Made by a program: the position numbers and the translations under genes. The notes beneath the pieces are model-generated. The model did not search any database, was not told the origin of the DNA, and worked only from the letters and a program-made list of their open reading frames with translations. A stretch of DNA of 64,000 nucleotides, from NCBI GenBank assembly GCA_029204225.1, contig CM055101.1, positions 57,722,920 to 57,786,919 of the forward strand. Direction: 5' to 3'. Origin of the DNA: Diphasiastrum complanatum. Taxonomy: Eukaryota; Streptophyta; Lycopodiopsida; Lycopodiales; Lycopodiaceae. Shown one piece after another: positions 31,575 to 43,479 of the stretch (its first letter is position 1; each line of letters begins with the position of its first letter).

Positions 31575-32225
31575 ATAGGCTTAACTCAAGAACTTACTCA
31601 ATCTAGAATGTAAGGATGGAGTCTTCACTAGAAATAAATGATATTATGAATATTTTGATAGTTGCGGGCTTGGAGGAAATACCACAACAGATACAGCATC
31701 AAGTATGGTTTGATAAGAGGCTAAACAAGCTCTTCATGTTGTTAAGATGAATATGTCTAAAAGAAGTTGGCAGGTGCACATATGCAAGTTGTGAGGCTTG
31801 GGAGACTCTTCAAAAGCTATATTTTTATTTAAGTATACTGCAAGGGTGTTGACCCTTAGAAGACAAATCTTTCAAAGTAATCAAAAGGAATGAGAAAATG
31901 CCGATACTTTTGTCTTAGGAGTCAAATCATTGAAAGGTGACTTAGCATGCATTGATATAGGCAATAAGGATAATGAATTTGTTCAAGTTATTCTTAATGG
32001 TCTGTTGGAAGCTCATGGTAACATTGTACAAAGTTTTGCAATACAAAGGGCCTTTCCAAGTGTTGAGGACTTACAAAAAGACTTGGTAGCTGAGGAGAAA
32101 AAGTTTGCAAATGTTCAAGCAAGAAGTGTCGGCACTTCTACTCGAGGAGGAGGAGATCGAGGCTTTTTTCTCAAAATGCCAATACAAGGGCAAAGACAAA
32201 GGTAAGGCATTCAAGAAAGGCATCA

Positions 32226-32297
32226 TAGACTAGGTGCAAGGTGAGACTTCTTCTTTTGTAGGTAAAAAGAAAGAAATCTCACCTTGCACCTAGTCTA
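32226..32297. repeat. Perfect 21-bp inverted repeat (hairpin)
   Basis: The arm 32226-32246 (core AGACTAGGTGCAAGGTGAGA) is the exact reverse complement of 32277-32297, around a 30-bp loop. It lies in the copia gag just before the zinc knuckle, where the intact relative has no such structure. Confidence 0.9.
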
Positions 32298-32739
32298 AGT
32301 TGAATTGCTTTTACTGTGGAGTAAAAGGTCACAAGCAAAATGAATGTTGTAAGAATAAAAGAGCGCAAGGAATTAAGCAAGGAAATCTTGTTTTTGATAA
32401 AGATGAACAGAATGATTTTGATTACCTATTGATGTCATGACAAACATATTGATTTTTGGTGGACTGATAGTGGAGCAAGCTCCCATATGACAACTCATAG
32501 GGAATATTTTTCTTCTTTGATAACTTATGATGATGAAAGGAAGGTCATCTACACCACAAATGACGACCAAAGTGCCATCAAGGGGGTTGGAACTATTCCT
32601 ATTTCACTCACTACAAATAGGAATACAAAGCTTGAGAATGTTTTGTCATTCTTACTCTTATTAAGAATCACCTTAGTGTAGGGAAAATGATTGATAAGCA
32701 TCATGAAGTTGAATTTTTTGATGACACTTGCTTGACAAG

Positions 32740-33770
32740 AAGGTGGTTTACAACTGGGAAACCGGAAAACTCACTTTTAAAAATAGAGAGTAGGCTGTAA
32801 TGGTCGATCCAACCACATGGGCGGTGAAACCTATTACACCAAAAGTTGATGACAGATCGTCCACCACTGATCATACAATCGATCGCCCAAGGAAAGCCAG
32901 GGGAGGTCATTACGATTCTGAAACAAATATCATGAGATGGACGGACTCATTGACAACCGTTGACAGCATGGGTGGGCATGCTTGTCAACATAATTCAGAT
33001 CCAGGTGATCTATCCGAGGAGGCTATAGCTGCGATGAACGCTGATATTCGCAATCACGAAGCAAATGTCACTCCAATACCAAAGAAGGAAAACAAGGATG
33101 AATCCCATCGAGTTGGGCTAAGATCAATATGCTGAAGGAGGAATCCCATCGAGTTGGGCTAAGTTCATGAGATGCCAGAGACCTTCAAGAATTATACCTT
33201 AGATGACGTAGTAATCACGATGCTGCAAGCTCAATGAGAATCTGATCAAAGCAGGGACCAATGGAACAAGTCTTCGATGGACCTGCGCAGACACAACCTA
33301 TGAATCTAGCCAAGCCAGGTGAAGAAGAAAAAATCGTGCATGTGGGAGAGCAATTAACACCCACTCAATTCAAAAGACTGCGCTCATTATTGGTGGAATA
33401 CAAGGATTGTTTTGCTTGGAATTATAGTGATTTGAAGGGTATTCCACCAACCATAGTCCAACATACCATACCCTTGGTGGATGGAGCAGTCCCCAAGGTA
33501 AGTCGTTACTATCGCTGCAACCCGAATTATATAGAGTTGATCAAGCAAGAGTTGCAAAAAATTGCTAGATGCTGATTTTATTTATGAAATTGAGCACACA
33601 GAATGGGTGTCGCCCATAGTCATAGTACCCAAGAAGAACGAGAAAATGTGAATCTATGTGAACCTGAAAGGGTTCAATGCAGTCACCAAGAAGGATCATT
33701 TTCCTTTACCCTTTACAGAAAGTGTTCTAAACAAAGTAGTAGGAAAGGAAGCCTATAGTTTCTTGGATGA
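32740..33770 (+). pseudogene. Ty3/gypsy fragment: pre-RT and start of reverse transcriptase
   Basis: Readable parts are 33261-33575 (FAWNYSDLKGIPPTIVQH, then HTIPLVDGA) and, after a one-base shift near 33565, FIYEIEHTEWVSPIVIVPKK, a region rich in KKDHFPLPF, and YSFLD at 33760. These are the palm-entry motifs of gypsy reverse transcriptase (Tat/Athila-like in style). A 23-bp direct repeat (33100-33122 and 33141-33163) marks a local tandem duplication with a stop. It ends where the reverse-strand copia LTR begins. Confidence 0.8.
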
Positions 33771-34388
33771 CTTCATGCTGAATTCACACGTGTGGGATGC
33801 CCTACACATGTATTTTTGATCTCCTAAGCACAATAACACCATAATAATTAGACTAGCATTGGTTGTCAATAGGAAAGCTGATCATACAAGCAATATTATT
33901 GTGTTACAAGCAAGATCTGTCAACAAAACATAAGACAAAGCATCATAAATGCCTCTACTTGGCTAGAGAGAGAAAATAGCAAGTACAAAACTCGTGGAGA
34001 GAGAGAGGGCACAAAGAGCTTGTCTCCAAATTTGCATAACACACAAATTTCATAATCTTCTCATTGAGAGTACATCACCTATATATAGATCCATGGACTC
34101 TTCTCCTACTTTGAGTTGAATTGGAGTTGTGGATCCACCTCTCAAGCTATCTAGACTTATCCAAGCCACCTCACTATGTCTAATTGTGCCACATAGTCTT
34201 TTCATGCATTAAATGTGGCATGTAAAGTACAAATGGCAATTCCTATGGTAGCTCGAGTTTCTACTTCTACCTACCTTGAATATTTTATTCTAAGATGGGT
34301 CTTTACTAAGCCAAAAGGGCTCAATTCATCTTTGGCATTTTTAGAACCCATACTCACAACATTAGATAGATTTTTCAATATTTTGACA
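33771..34388 (-). repeat. 3' LTR of a reverse-strand copia element
   Basis: Reading leftwards from 34388 it starts TGTCAAAATATTG, after a purine tract (AGGAGGAG), and ends near ...TTCAGCA at 33771. It is a close reverse-complement match to 48947-49527. It contains TTCACACGTGTG at 33783-33794, a TATA-like site (TATATATAG near 34080) and long GA tracts. Confidence 0.8.
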
Positions 34389-34406
34389 CTCCTCCTAAAA
34401 ATGTAT

Positions 34407-35243
34407 CTAATGTGGATCAAGCATTGATCTTGAGATAAGACCAAGATTAGACCTATGATTTGAGAAGGCACTTTTGCAAAGTGGCTTTGTGAGAAGATCA
34501 TCAATACACGAAGATGTGTCGACATGTTCTAAGTTGATTTCACCTCCAATGGGCTTTTCCCTTACAAAATGATGTGCCACTTCTATATGCTTGCTTCTTG
34601 CATGAAAAATAGGATTGTTTGCAAGAGCTTGTGCCGATATGTTGTCACATTTGATCAAGGGAAGATCATCCTCTTTGATGCAATTTAGCTCCATGATTAA
34701 CCACTTTAGTTGTTGTAGTGAGTGCTTTGTACTCGGCCTCACAAGATGATAGAGATATGGTATCCTGCTTCTTTGAAAGCCAAGACACAAGATTTCCTCC
34801 AAGAAAGATAGTATATGCATTAATGGACTTTTGATCCATTTTATCACTTGAAAATCGGAATTTGAATAGCCAACAATGGTTAGATCTTCATTCTTGTACA
34901 ATAAACCATAATCTTGAGTAGAAGATACATATCTTAGAGCTCTCTTGGCCATCTTCCAATGTTGGATCTTGGGATCTTGCATAAATTGACTCAATTTGTG
35001 CACACAATAGCTCAAATTGGGTCTAGTGATAGTAAGCCAAATTAAAGAGCCTATAAGACTCCTATAAAGTGTGATGTCCTCGAAGGATCTTTCATCACCT
35101 TTAATAGGATCTTTTACATGTTGCTCCATGGGAGTATCTATGCCTTTACAACTTTGCATATTGAATTTTTTCAACATAGAAAAGACATATCTAGATTGAC
35201 AATAAAAGCAAGTATATCTTCTAGCTTCAAAATCTATGGTGTT
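34407..35243 (-). pseudogene. Copia reverse transcriptase C-terminus and RNase H, reverse strand
   Basis: On the reverse strand the frame runs from about 35243 (the YVFSMLKKFNMQ region) through LIGSLIWLTITRPNLSY and FMQDPKIQHWK to the RNase H with CDNISAQALANNPIFHARSKHIEVAHHFVRE and the end LTKPL. One frameshift near 34850 splits RNase H; the Asp of the first catalytic position is changed (YSNSDF). It is near-identical in sequence to 48100-48900. It feeds into the LTR at 34388. At its upstream end it is joined back to back with the plus-strand part that follows. Confidence 0.85.
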
Positions 35244-36258
35244 TAACTATTTCCTAAAGTTCAAAGCTCTAGTTGAAAAGCAATTTTCTTACAAAATCAA
35301 GATTCTTAGAAGTGATGGAGGTGGTGAGTACACTTCCAATAAATTTCATGATTATTGTAAGCTTGAAGGCATTAAAAGGGAGTTTTCTTGTGCATATACA
35401 CCATCTCAAAATGGGGTGGTTGGAAGAAAGAATAGAACATTGTGTGAATGTGCCAAAACCATCAGAATTGAGGCATCTTTGCCAAAGGACTTTTGGGGTG
35501 AGGCTATTAATTGTTCAGAGTATCTTTGCAATAGACTCCCTCATGTTGCACTTGGAGGAAAGTCACCATATGAAGCACTCTATTTGAAGAAACCTAAGGT
35601 CGAACACCTTAGAGTATTTGGATGCATATGCTTTGTCCATATGCCCTTGGAAATGAGAAAGAAGGATGATCCTTGTGCAAGCAAAGGAGTAATGGTTGGA
35701 TATCCATCCAACAAGAAAGCCTATCGAATCTACATGCTCTCTACCTCTAAAGTAATTGATAGTAGAGATGTAGTTTTTTTTGAAGAAGAAAAGTCCAATC
35801 TTGGAGGGGCCAAGATCAAGCAACCTCAAAATCTATCACCTATTCTTATTGAAGACAATCAACATATGGAGGAGTCAAGATTTGAAGATGGAAGTCCTCG
35901 GATTTTCACTCCTAGAAGATCCATGAGGGAGAGATCCGAGCCCAAGGGGCTCACTTATGATGACAAAGGAAAACAAGTGGATCTTGATTCCACTTATGCT
36001 TATTTTGTTTCTCATGAGGAGCCCAAAGATGTTCAAGAAGCCCTCAATACCAAGGAGTGGTATGAGACCATGAAGATTGAATATGATGCCTTGATCACCA
36101 ACCACACATGGGAGCTAGTGGATCCACCACCTTACATGCATATCATTGGATGCAAGTGGGTGTTCAAGATCAAGTACAATCATGATGGCTCCATCAACAA
36201 GTACAAGGCAAGATTGTGTGCTAAAGGCTTTGCACAAATATATGGCCTTGACTATCCC
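35244..36258 (+). pseudogene. Copia integrase core to reverse transcriptase entry, plus strand
   Basis: The open frame starts inside the integrase (NYFLKFKALVEKQFSYKIK, then RSDGGGEYTSNKF with the second catalytic Asp). It passes SQNGVVGRKNRT, where the usual AER is changed to VGR so the catalytic Glu is lost. It then runs through the acidic linker and into the reverse transcriptase (IIGCKWVFKIKYNHDG, YKARLCAKGFAQ), breaking off after GLDY at 36258. It matches 47126-47640. The break joins directly to gypsy gag on the other strand. Confidence 0.85.
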
Positions 36259-36640
36259 TGGTAAATATCGCCACCACAATGACGCTTTGCCACATAAGAA
36301 CAACATGACACTTTCAATTTTCTTGTCATCTAGAACTCCATGCAGGCTGAAGTAACCGCTGCACTTAATGAGCCAATCTTCGATGACTTCAGGTTTCTTC
36401 TCTTTCTTCTCTCCTGAATAAATCTTCGGCTGAAAACCAAAATTGGGCAAAGATAACAATTTGACCTGGTTTAGAAAAACTTTCATTTGCTGATCTCTCA
36501 TCTAATTCTGATTATTTATATCATTGAGCGCCGTACTCAACGGCTAGCAAATTACCATATACGATGGTGCATCTGGAGTTGCAGCTTGATTTGAAGTTTC
36601 TTCGAACATCTCGATTTATCTATTCGTGGAAATTACTAAA
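36259..36640 (-). pseudogene. Ty3/gypsy-type gag fragment, reverse strand
   Basis: The reverse strand reads a retrotransposon gag block: PEVIEDWLIKCSGYFSLHGV, DDKKIESVMLFLCGKASLWW and R-Y-L. The W...F..YF...D..K...A...L.G.A..WW pattern is the retrotrans_gag signature. Only about 80-110 residues remain. It abuts the copia fragment on its left. Confidence 0.75.
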
Positions 36641-38230
36641 ACTAGTTAATATTTGATTAACTATTAGTGAAGTACAGTTGACCAAAATCTGACTGAATTT
36701 GTTTTAATTTTTTTTTTGAAAATTTACATAACTTAAAAATTCGTCAAAAATACTATTAGTATTTAGACAATCGAAATCGAAAAAACGATTCACTATTTGA
36801 TTCTTAATCTTAATTAATGTCTATCAAACATGCATGACATGCAACATTAACTGCTTTTTTTGACTTTACAGAATTTTACGTAAATTTTAGTTCTACGGAA
36901 ATTGTTAGCCACTTATACTGAGCACATGCATATAACCACTCAAAACAAATGTAAATCTCTCATGCATGTCAGAATCACTCTGAGAATTAGCATGCAATCA
37001 ATACATGCAAGCAAAGTACCACAAATTAGGAAATTGGCTAGCATGCAATCAGAACAATTTCAAATTTTATCAATTTTACTCGCAAAATTGCAAAATTTCA
37101 GATGACCATATCTTTGGTTACAGGACACCAAATTAGGTGCTGTAAAGCTCAGAACAAAGAGAGACCTAGTGATCAATACACTTGCCACATCCGCTTGCCA
37201 TCTAGGCCTCACACGTGTGAGATCATAGAAGCTAAAAATCTGCAGTAGGGCGCACTTTTTCTAGACCAATTGATCAAAAACTATGCAACACCTCACCAAG
37301 CCCAAAAGTGATGCTATAAACAGTCTTAAACGGTCAATTATACTTCCATGAAGCATTCATACAGGTCTTATGAAGCAGTATGGACTGAGAACATAGATTT
37401 CTTGACTTGTAGAATTCAAAATAGCTTCAAACTTGATGGACATGAAGCATAAGCCACCTGCCATCAATTTACAAGTCTGATAGCTTGCTAAGAAGGTAAA
37501 AAGAAATGCTAATCATGTTGTAAAAAAATTCAGAATGATCTCCTCATGGATTTAGAGAGATCCATCCCCAAAAATCACCAAAAATGGTCATTTTTTGCAC
37601 TTTTTTTTTACTTCCTACAAGTTCAATTGTTGAAATTCTTGGCTCTAACTTCAAGGAAAGCCTCAAAAGACTTTGATTCACCTCTTTACAAGCTCTACAT
37701 GGTGTTTACAACCACCTACTATCCAACTTTATGAAAAAACAATCAAAAATCATGATTTTTAGCTCTTTTCAATTTTTTCTTCACTATAAAGTGGAAATGC
37801 ATGACATGAAACTCTTTCTCTAGCACATGCAAACCAATTTACAGAATTATAGGCATCTAATTATCTGATCTTGCTAGATTTTGGTTCTTACTATGTATTT
37901 TGTGTCAAAAAGCATGAAAAACCAAGCAATTTTGACCAAAACATAGCCTAGAATCATAAATAATTGGAAGATCTGGCATGCATCATTAATTTCATCCCTA
38001 ATATAAAAATACACATGCTAAAAATTCAGATCTACACAAGATTTGAGCTACACAAGAAAAAACTTCAAAAAAGCAACACAAATTGGCTTTCTAAGACAAT
38101 TCACCATAAATCACAAAAAAAATCTACAAAACTATTCATGATTCCTTATGCACCCAAGTGAATATAATACTGAGCCTTATTTGATGTACTGCTAGTGATC
38201 AATAAAAAAATATTCGTTTTGTAGGCTGCA
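36641..38230. other. Unassigned AT-rich spacer
   Basis: No gene was recognised. It contains the palindrome TCACACGTGTGA at 37209-37220, the same G-box palindrome found in LTRs of this window, so an LTR remnant may be present. I could not find TG/CA limits. Confidence 0.4.
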
Positions 38231-38239
38231 TTGGAGTTT

Positions 38240-38987
38240 AAATATGATCTCCATGGCCAGCCACTATTGTGGATGGGGTGGTGAAACATGTATGTTTAAA
38301 AATGAATTCTTGTGAAAATAGTCTCAAAAGTTTTGATAAACAACTTCTTATGATCCTTGAAGTATTACCAACTTCAGTCACATCTGTGGCCAGACCAAGA
38401 ATAATATCAATCAAGGTATCATCGTTAGTGATGAATGTATTCAAAATTTTATTTAGATAAACCTTATATGAAAATGTATTTAAAATTTTATTTCGATAGA
38501 CCTTATATTTGTTTTCGATGCACAAACTCCCCAACAACAAGATGCATTTAGTTGCAGGTGGTTTAAGTTCTATAATGCAATGATATTTTTTGAGTGGTAT
38601 AATTTTCAACAAGACACGATTGATATTGAGCAAGTAAGCATCATGATCCTTCTTGTTTTTTACTTTATATATTTTTCATTATGAATGCAACTGTATTTCT
38701 CAACCTAATGTTGTGTTTGTTTGCAGTTCTCGCTTGGTGTGTACGCATGTAATGAAGTGTATAAGTTCAAACAAGATTTAATCAACCTCATCCTTTCAAA
38801 GGCGATTATATGTGATCCTAGAAATGATAAGGTTGATTTAGAAGCAAGGTCAAAATTAGAAGCCCTTTCTCCTGATGTCGCTATTATGAATCACAAAGGT
38901 GTTGTATTTTATAATGAGATATCTACTATTAAAGAAGAGATCAAGCTGATGGAGCACACACCAAAGAAACAGAGGAAGCCAACATAG
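38240..38987 (+). other. Possible decayed gene with one intron, unknown family
   Basis: An open stretch (38269-38460) is followed by a possible donor near 38630 (AGCAAGTAAGC), a T-rich stretch, and an acceptor TGTTTGCAG at 38726. After it comes a frame of about 85 codons to 38987, with KQRKPT at its end and mostly charged helical content. The reverse strand is also open over 38238-38633, so the first part is ambiguous. I recognise no family. Confidence 0.25.
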
Positions 38988-39840
38988 CCACAAGAAAAAA
39001 ATAGTCAAATCTAAAGACCATAGTGAACTGAAGCATAGTTTGTAAAAGAAGCCCAACGTTCGGGCCTCATTTTTGTTAATATAAAAATCTTTAACATTGT
39101 ACTACATTTATTTTCATGATCTCGTGTGCTTGCTTTTGTATATTATGGCTCTTCTATCACCTTGATCATCGTACCTAGATCTTTGCATTTTGTAAATTGT
39201 TCTTGTCTTTTTCGTATCTGCAAATGAAAAAATGTTTGATTAAAGACTGCATAAAACATAACTTACCAGTTTCTTATGGACAATGAACCTAAAGTATTTT
39301 GGAAGCTCGTATTGTAATAAGACAAGCTCTGTTCAGATATAGTGAAGGCTCCTGTCTTCTTCAACTGCAATAGTAGCAATGAGTTCATCATTGTATGTAA
39401 TGTCACTCTACTTTCTATCAATGTGTTCATCTTGTTCCATGTCTTGATCTAACGGTATCCGTGTTGTACCACTCTTTTTTCATCTTTGATAGTTGAAATT
39501 AAGGCTCAATGTTTGTCTTTGAATTTAATATCAAAAGCAAATGGAGTCTTTTTTTTTATTTGACAATCTATATCTTAATTTGATTTATGGTTCCAACCTT
39601 GGTCCATAAGTTCTGACAATATATCATCTGACAAATCCTTACAAACAAATAATGTCGGTGTTCTATGCACATTTGTAGTCAAAAAAAAATCAACAAATAC
39701 ATTCAAAGAAATAAACCAACTTAATTGAACATTTTTCGAATACTTATTTTCATAGAATTCTTTACATTAGTAAAGAGCTTGCATCGAAATGATTTGAAAC
39801 AATGTTGTCAAGAGTAATCCATTCTTCACTATCCAAGCTT
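38988..39840. other. Unassigned spacer
   Basis: AT-rich, without readable genes or evident repeats. Confidence 0.35.
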
Positions 39841-40165
39841 GGAAGTGTAAGGGCCTCAAGGTTTCCAAATCTTCCATGCGTATCTAGAATGTAAAGTGAT
39901 TCATGTCAATAATTAGATATGCAACATCAAGCATTCACCATAAGCAATCACCAAAAGAAGACGGAAGAAGAACACAAACTATCACTCTATCACTCTAACA
40001 CATACAAAATGTAAAATGTACAAATAAACCTTGAACTCTGATAGAGAGTGAAAACCTATGAGTAGACTAACAGACTAGCCTACGGCTACTGACAACTGGT
40101 CACAACTATCAACATTAATGTACATCGTAAACAGTAACAATGAATTTTATCATTGATTTCTAACA
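39841..40165 (-). repeat. Putative 3' LTR of the reverse-strand copia element
   Basis: On the reverse strand TGTTAGAAATCAATG starts at 40165, right after the purine tract TTGAGGGAGAG (complement of 40166-40176) and downstream of the RNase H. This is the layout of a polypurine tract and LTR start. The far end was not located; 39841 is only a guess. Confidence 0.45.
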
Positions 40166-40179
40166 CTCTCCCTCAATGA

Positions 40180-42064
40180 TAAAATTACATTCTTCTATTC
40201 CTAATAGAGTACAAAACCTCTCAAATTTACATCTACCTAATGACTTAGTAAAAATATCTACCATTTAATCTTCAGATTTACAAAAAACAAGATCAATGGC
40301 TCCATCAAGAATTTTCTCTCAAACAAAATGGTAGTGTATTTCAATGTGCATAACACTGGATTTTTGGCAAGGTGAATGCAACTTTGATTATCGCAAGATA
40401 TAGTAGTCGCATCCACCTGTGGTTGACCTAGATCCACAAGCAATCTTCGTAACCATACTGCTTCTTGTGTAGCATTGTCGAGTGCTCGATATTCAGCTTC
40501 CGTCGATGATAAGATTACTGTAGGTTGCTTTTTGCTGCTCCATGAAATTGTAGTTGTAGCATAACTGAATGTATGACCATTGGTAGGTCTTCTGTCATCA
40601 ATATTACCTGCCCAATTGGCATCTGTATAACCTACCAACACTGGCGCTTCAGGCTGATCATACTTCAAACCAAAATTCAATGTCCCTCAAATGTATGTGA
40701 GAATACGTTTAGTAGACTTCCAATGTGCTTGACTAGGATCTTGCATAAATTGACTAACAACACCGACAACATAAGAAATATCAGGTCGTGTGTGTGTCAA
40801 ATAAATCAAACTACCCACCAACTATCTATATAAATAAGCATCCACTTTCTTAGATTCATCATATGCAGTAAGCTTCATGTTGACATCCATAGGTGTACTC
40901 ATGCATATTTGAACTTATAAAGCAAATCTCATGTATATTTGCTTTGTGTAAGAAAGACCATGTCTTCCTTTTGCCATACTTCAATGCCAAGACAATAGTG
41001 CATCAATCCTAGATCAGTCATGTCAAAAGCATTGGAAATATCTGATTTGATTTCATCGATTAACTTCTCATTACTTCTTGTAATAATCAAATCATCCACG
41101 TACAAGACAGTGAATACTATATCTGAATCTTGCATTAGAATGTAAAGATTAGGATCAGCATCACTCGTTATCATTCCTCTTTGCTTGAAGTGTTCATCAA
41201 TGCAAGAGTACCATGCCCGTGGGGCTTGCTTCAATCCATAAATGGATTTGTTGAGCTTACAAACAAGATGCTCTCTCCCTGACTCAACATATTTTTGCAC
41301 CCCATTAAGAAAAGCAGATTTAACATCCATTTGTTGGATCTTCCAACCATAGCAAGCAGAAATAGCAATGATAGAACGTATAGTCACCATCTTAGCTACG
41401 GGTGCGAAGGTTTCCTCAAAATCGATATCTTCTTGTTGCTCAAATCCTCTCGCAACCGATCATAATTTGTACTTGTTGAGTTATACATCTGCTCCATATT
41501 TGATCTTATAAATCCATTTGCAAGTGATAGGCTTCTTACCATCAGGTAGCTCAACCAAATTCCATGTCCTCTTTTTCGACATGGCTTCCATTTCTGTTTC
41601 CGTAGCTGCATGCCACTCCTTGTGCTCCTTTGCTTCATAAAAAATGTTTGGTTCTTGAGCCTTGAGCACAGAGCCCATCAGGACTAGATTCATCTCTAAT
41701 CTTGCAGGAGGTTTTCGATTTCTACTTGATCTTCTAAAGTCTCCCTGCTCACTTGATTTGGGAGTATCTCCCTTATTAGCATCACTTGTTATTGACAAGT
41801 ATCACTTAGGCACTCTCCTAGGAGTCTCATTATTTCAATTGGCTCTTTTATATCGACACCATCTTCTTCCTTCACTTGCACTTTAGCTTTATCATCAAAG
41901 AGATCAATTGTCAATTTTATCTGGTCATTTTGACCCATCTCATCAAAAGTAGCATCTCTGAAAATCACGATCTTTTGTGCATCTGTGTCATACATCCTAT
42001 ATGCCTTGTTGGGGTCTTCATAGCCTTCAGGTCCGTGCCACCACAATCCGCAACAACACTGCAA
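40180..42064 (-). pseudogene. Copia pol, integrase C-terminus to RNase H, reverse strand
   Basis: Reverse-strand blocks in order are: integrase tail with YEDPNKAYRMYD (42064-41800); linker and KRTWNLVELPDGKKPITCKWIYKIKYG (41798-41481); reverse transcriptase with [26 protein letters not shown] and YVDDLI (41390-40929); then a break, and RNase H with YTDANWAGNIDDRR, ILSSTEAEYRAL and CDNQSCIHLAKNP (40680-40258). Frameshifts lie near 41790, 41470 and 41395, and a gap lies near 40900. The N-terminal gag, protease and integrase core are absent. The lineage differs from the intact element. Confidence 0.88.
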
Positions 42065-42209
42065 TCCGCAACCTACAAAACCATCAGTTCAAACTTGCGA
42101 TGACCCATAGTTCTGCGACGCTTCTATTTTGCTCTCAAAGTGGAGTAATTGTATATAGAACCATGCCAGGCCATCAATCCACGAATATGTTGTTAGAAAT
42201 CCAGTTTCA

Positions 42210-42455
42210 AATAATAATAAGGTTTGGATCAGTGACATGGCAAATATGACTTTTAAAAACGAAGCATGTTTGGAAAGTACACTTGGGATAGTAACTGGCC
42301 TAAACAATATCAGAGAAAACACGGATTGCTGAGGTGTCTTTAAAAAACAGAAAAGAAACATTTTGACGTGGATTGATGACATGGACGAAGCTCGAGAGGT
42401 TCTTTCAAGAGACATTCAAGTGTTTCAAAGTCAGGTCTCTATGGTCAGTGAGAAG
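42210..42455 (+). other. Possible coiled-coil exon remnant
   Basis: One plus frame from ATG near 42236 stays open except for a TGA near 42319 and encodes a charged helical segment (WIDDMDEAREVLSRDIQVFQ). It ends at a good donor, GTAAGC, near 42454. No family was recognised and no downstream exon was found. Confidence 0.25.
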
Positions 42456-42689
42456 TAAGCTCAGTTTGCTCGCTCATACTCTATTACTAAAGTAAGTTAC
42501 TTTTAGATTACATATATACTTTTATGTGAAATGTAATTGAAATAGTCAATTCATACGGACATTTTTATAAGATGCATGTATTTATCAAATATTGTAGTGT
42601 AACTTTAAAATGAAATTTACATATGTATGTCAGTTTTATATATAAATATAAATATAGATATATTAATGTAATACCCATCAATATGCATA

Positions 42690-42810
42690 TACATATATAT
42701 ATATATATATAAGATATTTTTATATATCTTTTGTTACATATACAATTATATATCTTTTGTTACCGATACAATTATATATATGTGGTATATACAAATATAT
42801 CACTTACATA

Positions 42811-42848
<38 letters not shown>

Positions 42849-42849
42849 A
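42690..42849. repeat. AT microsatellite
   Basis: Runs of (AT)n and (TATATACA)n-like sequence alternate for about 160 bp and end exactly where the GC-rich minisatellite starts. Confidence 0.9.
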
Positions 42850-43460
42850 TGCGGTCCCTCTGTGGTCCAATGCGACTTGTGCGGTCCTCCCACCACGGCG
42901 GGAGGTTCTGACTTCTACGGTCTCTAATGCGGTCCCTAATGCGGTTACTCTGCGGTCATCAACGACCTCTGCAGTCCTTTTGCGACCTCTGTTGGCCTCC
43001 TGCCACGATAGGAGGTTCTGACATCTGCGTCCCTCTGCGGTCTCTTTGCGATCCTCTGAGGTTCCTCTGCAGTCCTCAACAGTCTCTAATGCGGTCCCTT
43101 TACGATCCTCTGAGGTTCCTCTACGGTCCTCTACGACCTCCTCTACAGTCCTCCCGCCACGGCAGGAGGTTCTGACTTCCGTGGTCCTCTGCTGTCCTTA
43201 ACGTGGTCCCTTTGCAATCCTCTAAGGTTCCTTTGTGGTCCACTATGACCTCTGCGGTCCTCCCCCCCACGGTGGGAGGTTCTGACTTCCGCGATCCCTA
43301 ATGCGGTCCCTTTGCAATCCTCTGAGGTTCCTCTACAGTCCTCCGCGACCTCTGTGGTCCTCCCGCCACGGCGGGAGGTTCTGACTTCCGCGGTCCTCTG
43401 CGGTCCCTTTGCGATCCTCTGAGGTTCCTCTGGGGTCCTCTGTGGCCTCTACGGTTGTCG
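42850..43460. repeat. GC-rich minisatellite with built-in hairpins
   Basis: Units of about 100-155 bp each contain CCTCCCGCCACGGCGGGAGG, a near-perfect hairpin, followed by TTCTGACTTC. Hairpins start at 42886, 42996, 43150, 43259 and 43359. Between them shorter words (GCGGTCCCTCT, GAGGTTCCTCT, GCGACCTCT) repeat every 10-12 bp, so the array has two levels of periodicity. There is no coding potential beyond low-complexity frames. Confidence 0.9.
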
Positions 43461-43479
43461 CGGCATACCAACAGCAAAA

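Larger units (their letters stand above)
30431..32735 (+). pseudogene. Decayed copia 5' half (leader, gag, protease), relative of the intact element
   Basis: The leader (30431-30660) shares GCTTGTGCATATT and repeated CTTGTGGATGA motifs with the leader of the intact element. The gag start near 30734 is cut by a solo LTR and resumes after 31579 (GGATGGAGTC and onward). The gag has stops and shifts until about 31930, then an open part to 32205. A zinc knuckle CFYCGVKGHKQNEC lies near 32310. The protease active site follows near 32466 (GGACTGATAGTGGAGCAAGC, reading TDSGAS, with Thr where the intact element has Ile). The pre-integrase region is then lost at about 32735, where gypsy sequence takes over. 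Confidence 0.8.
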
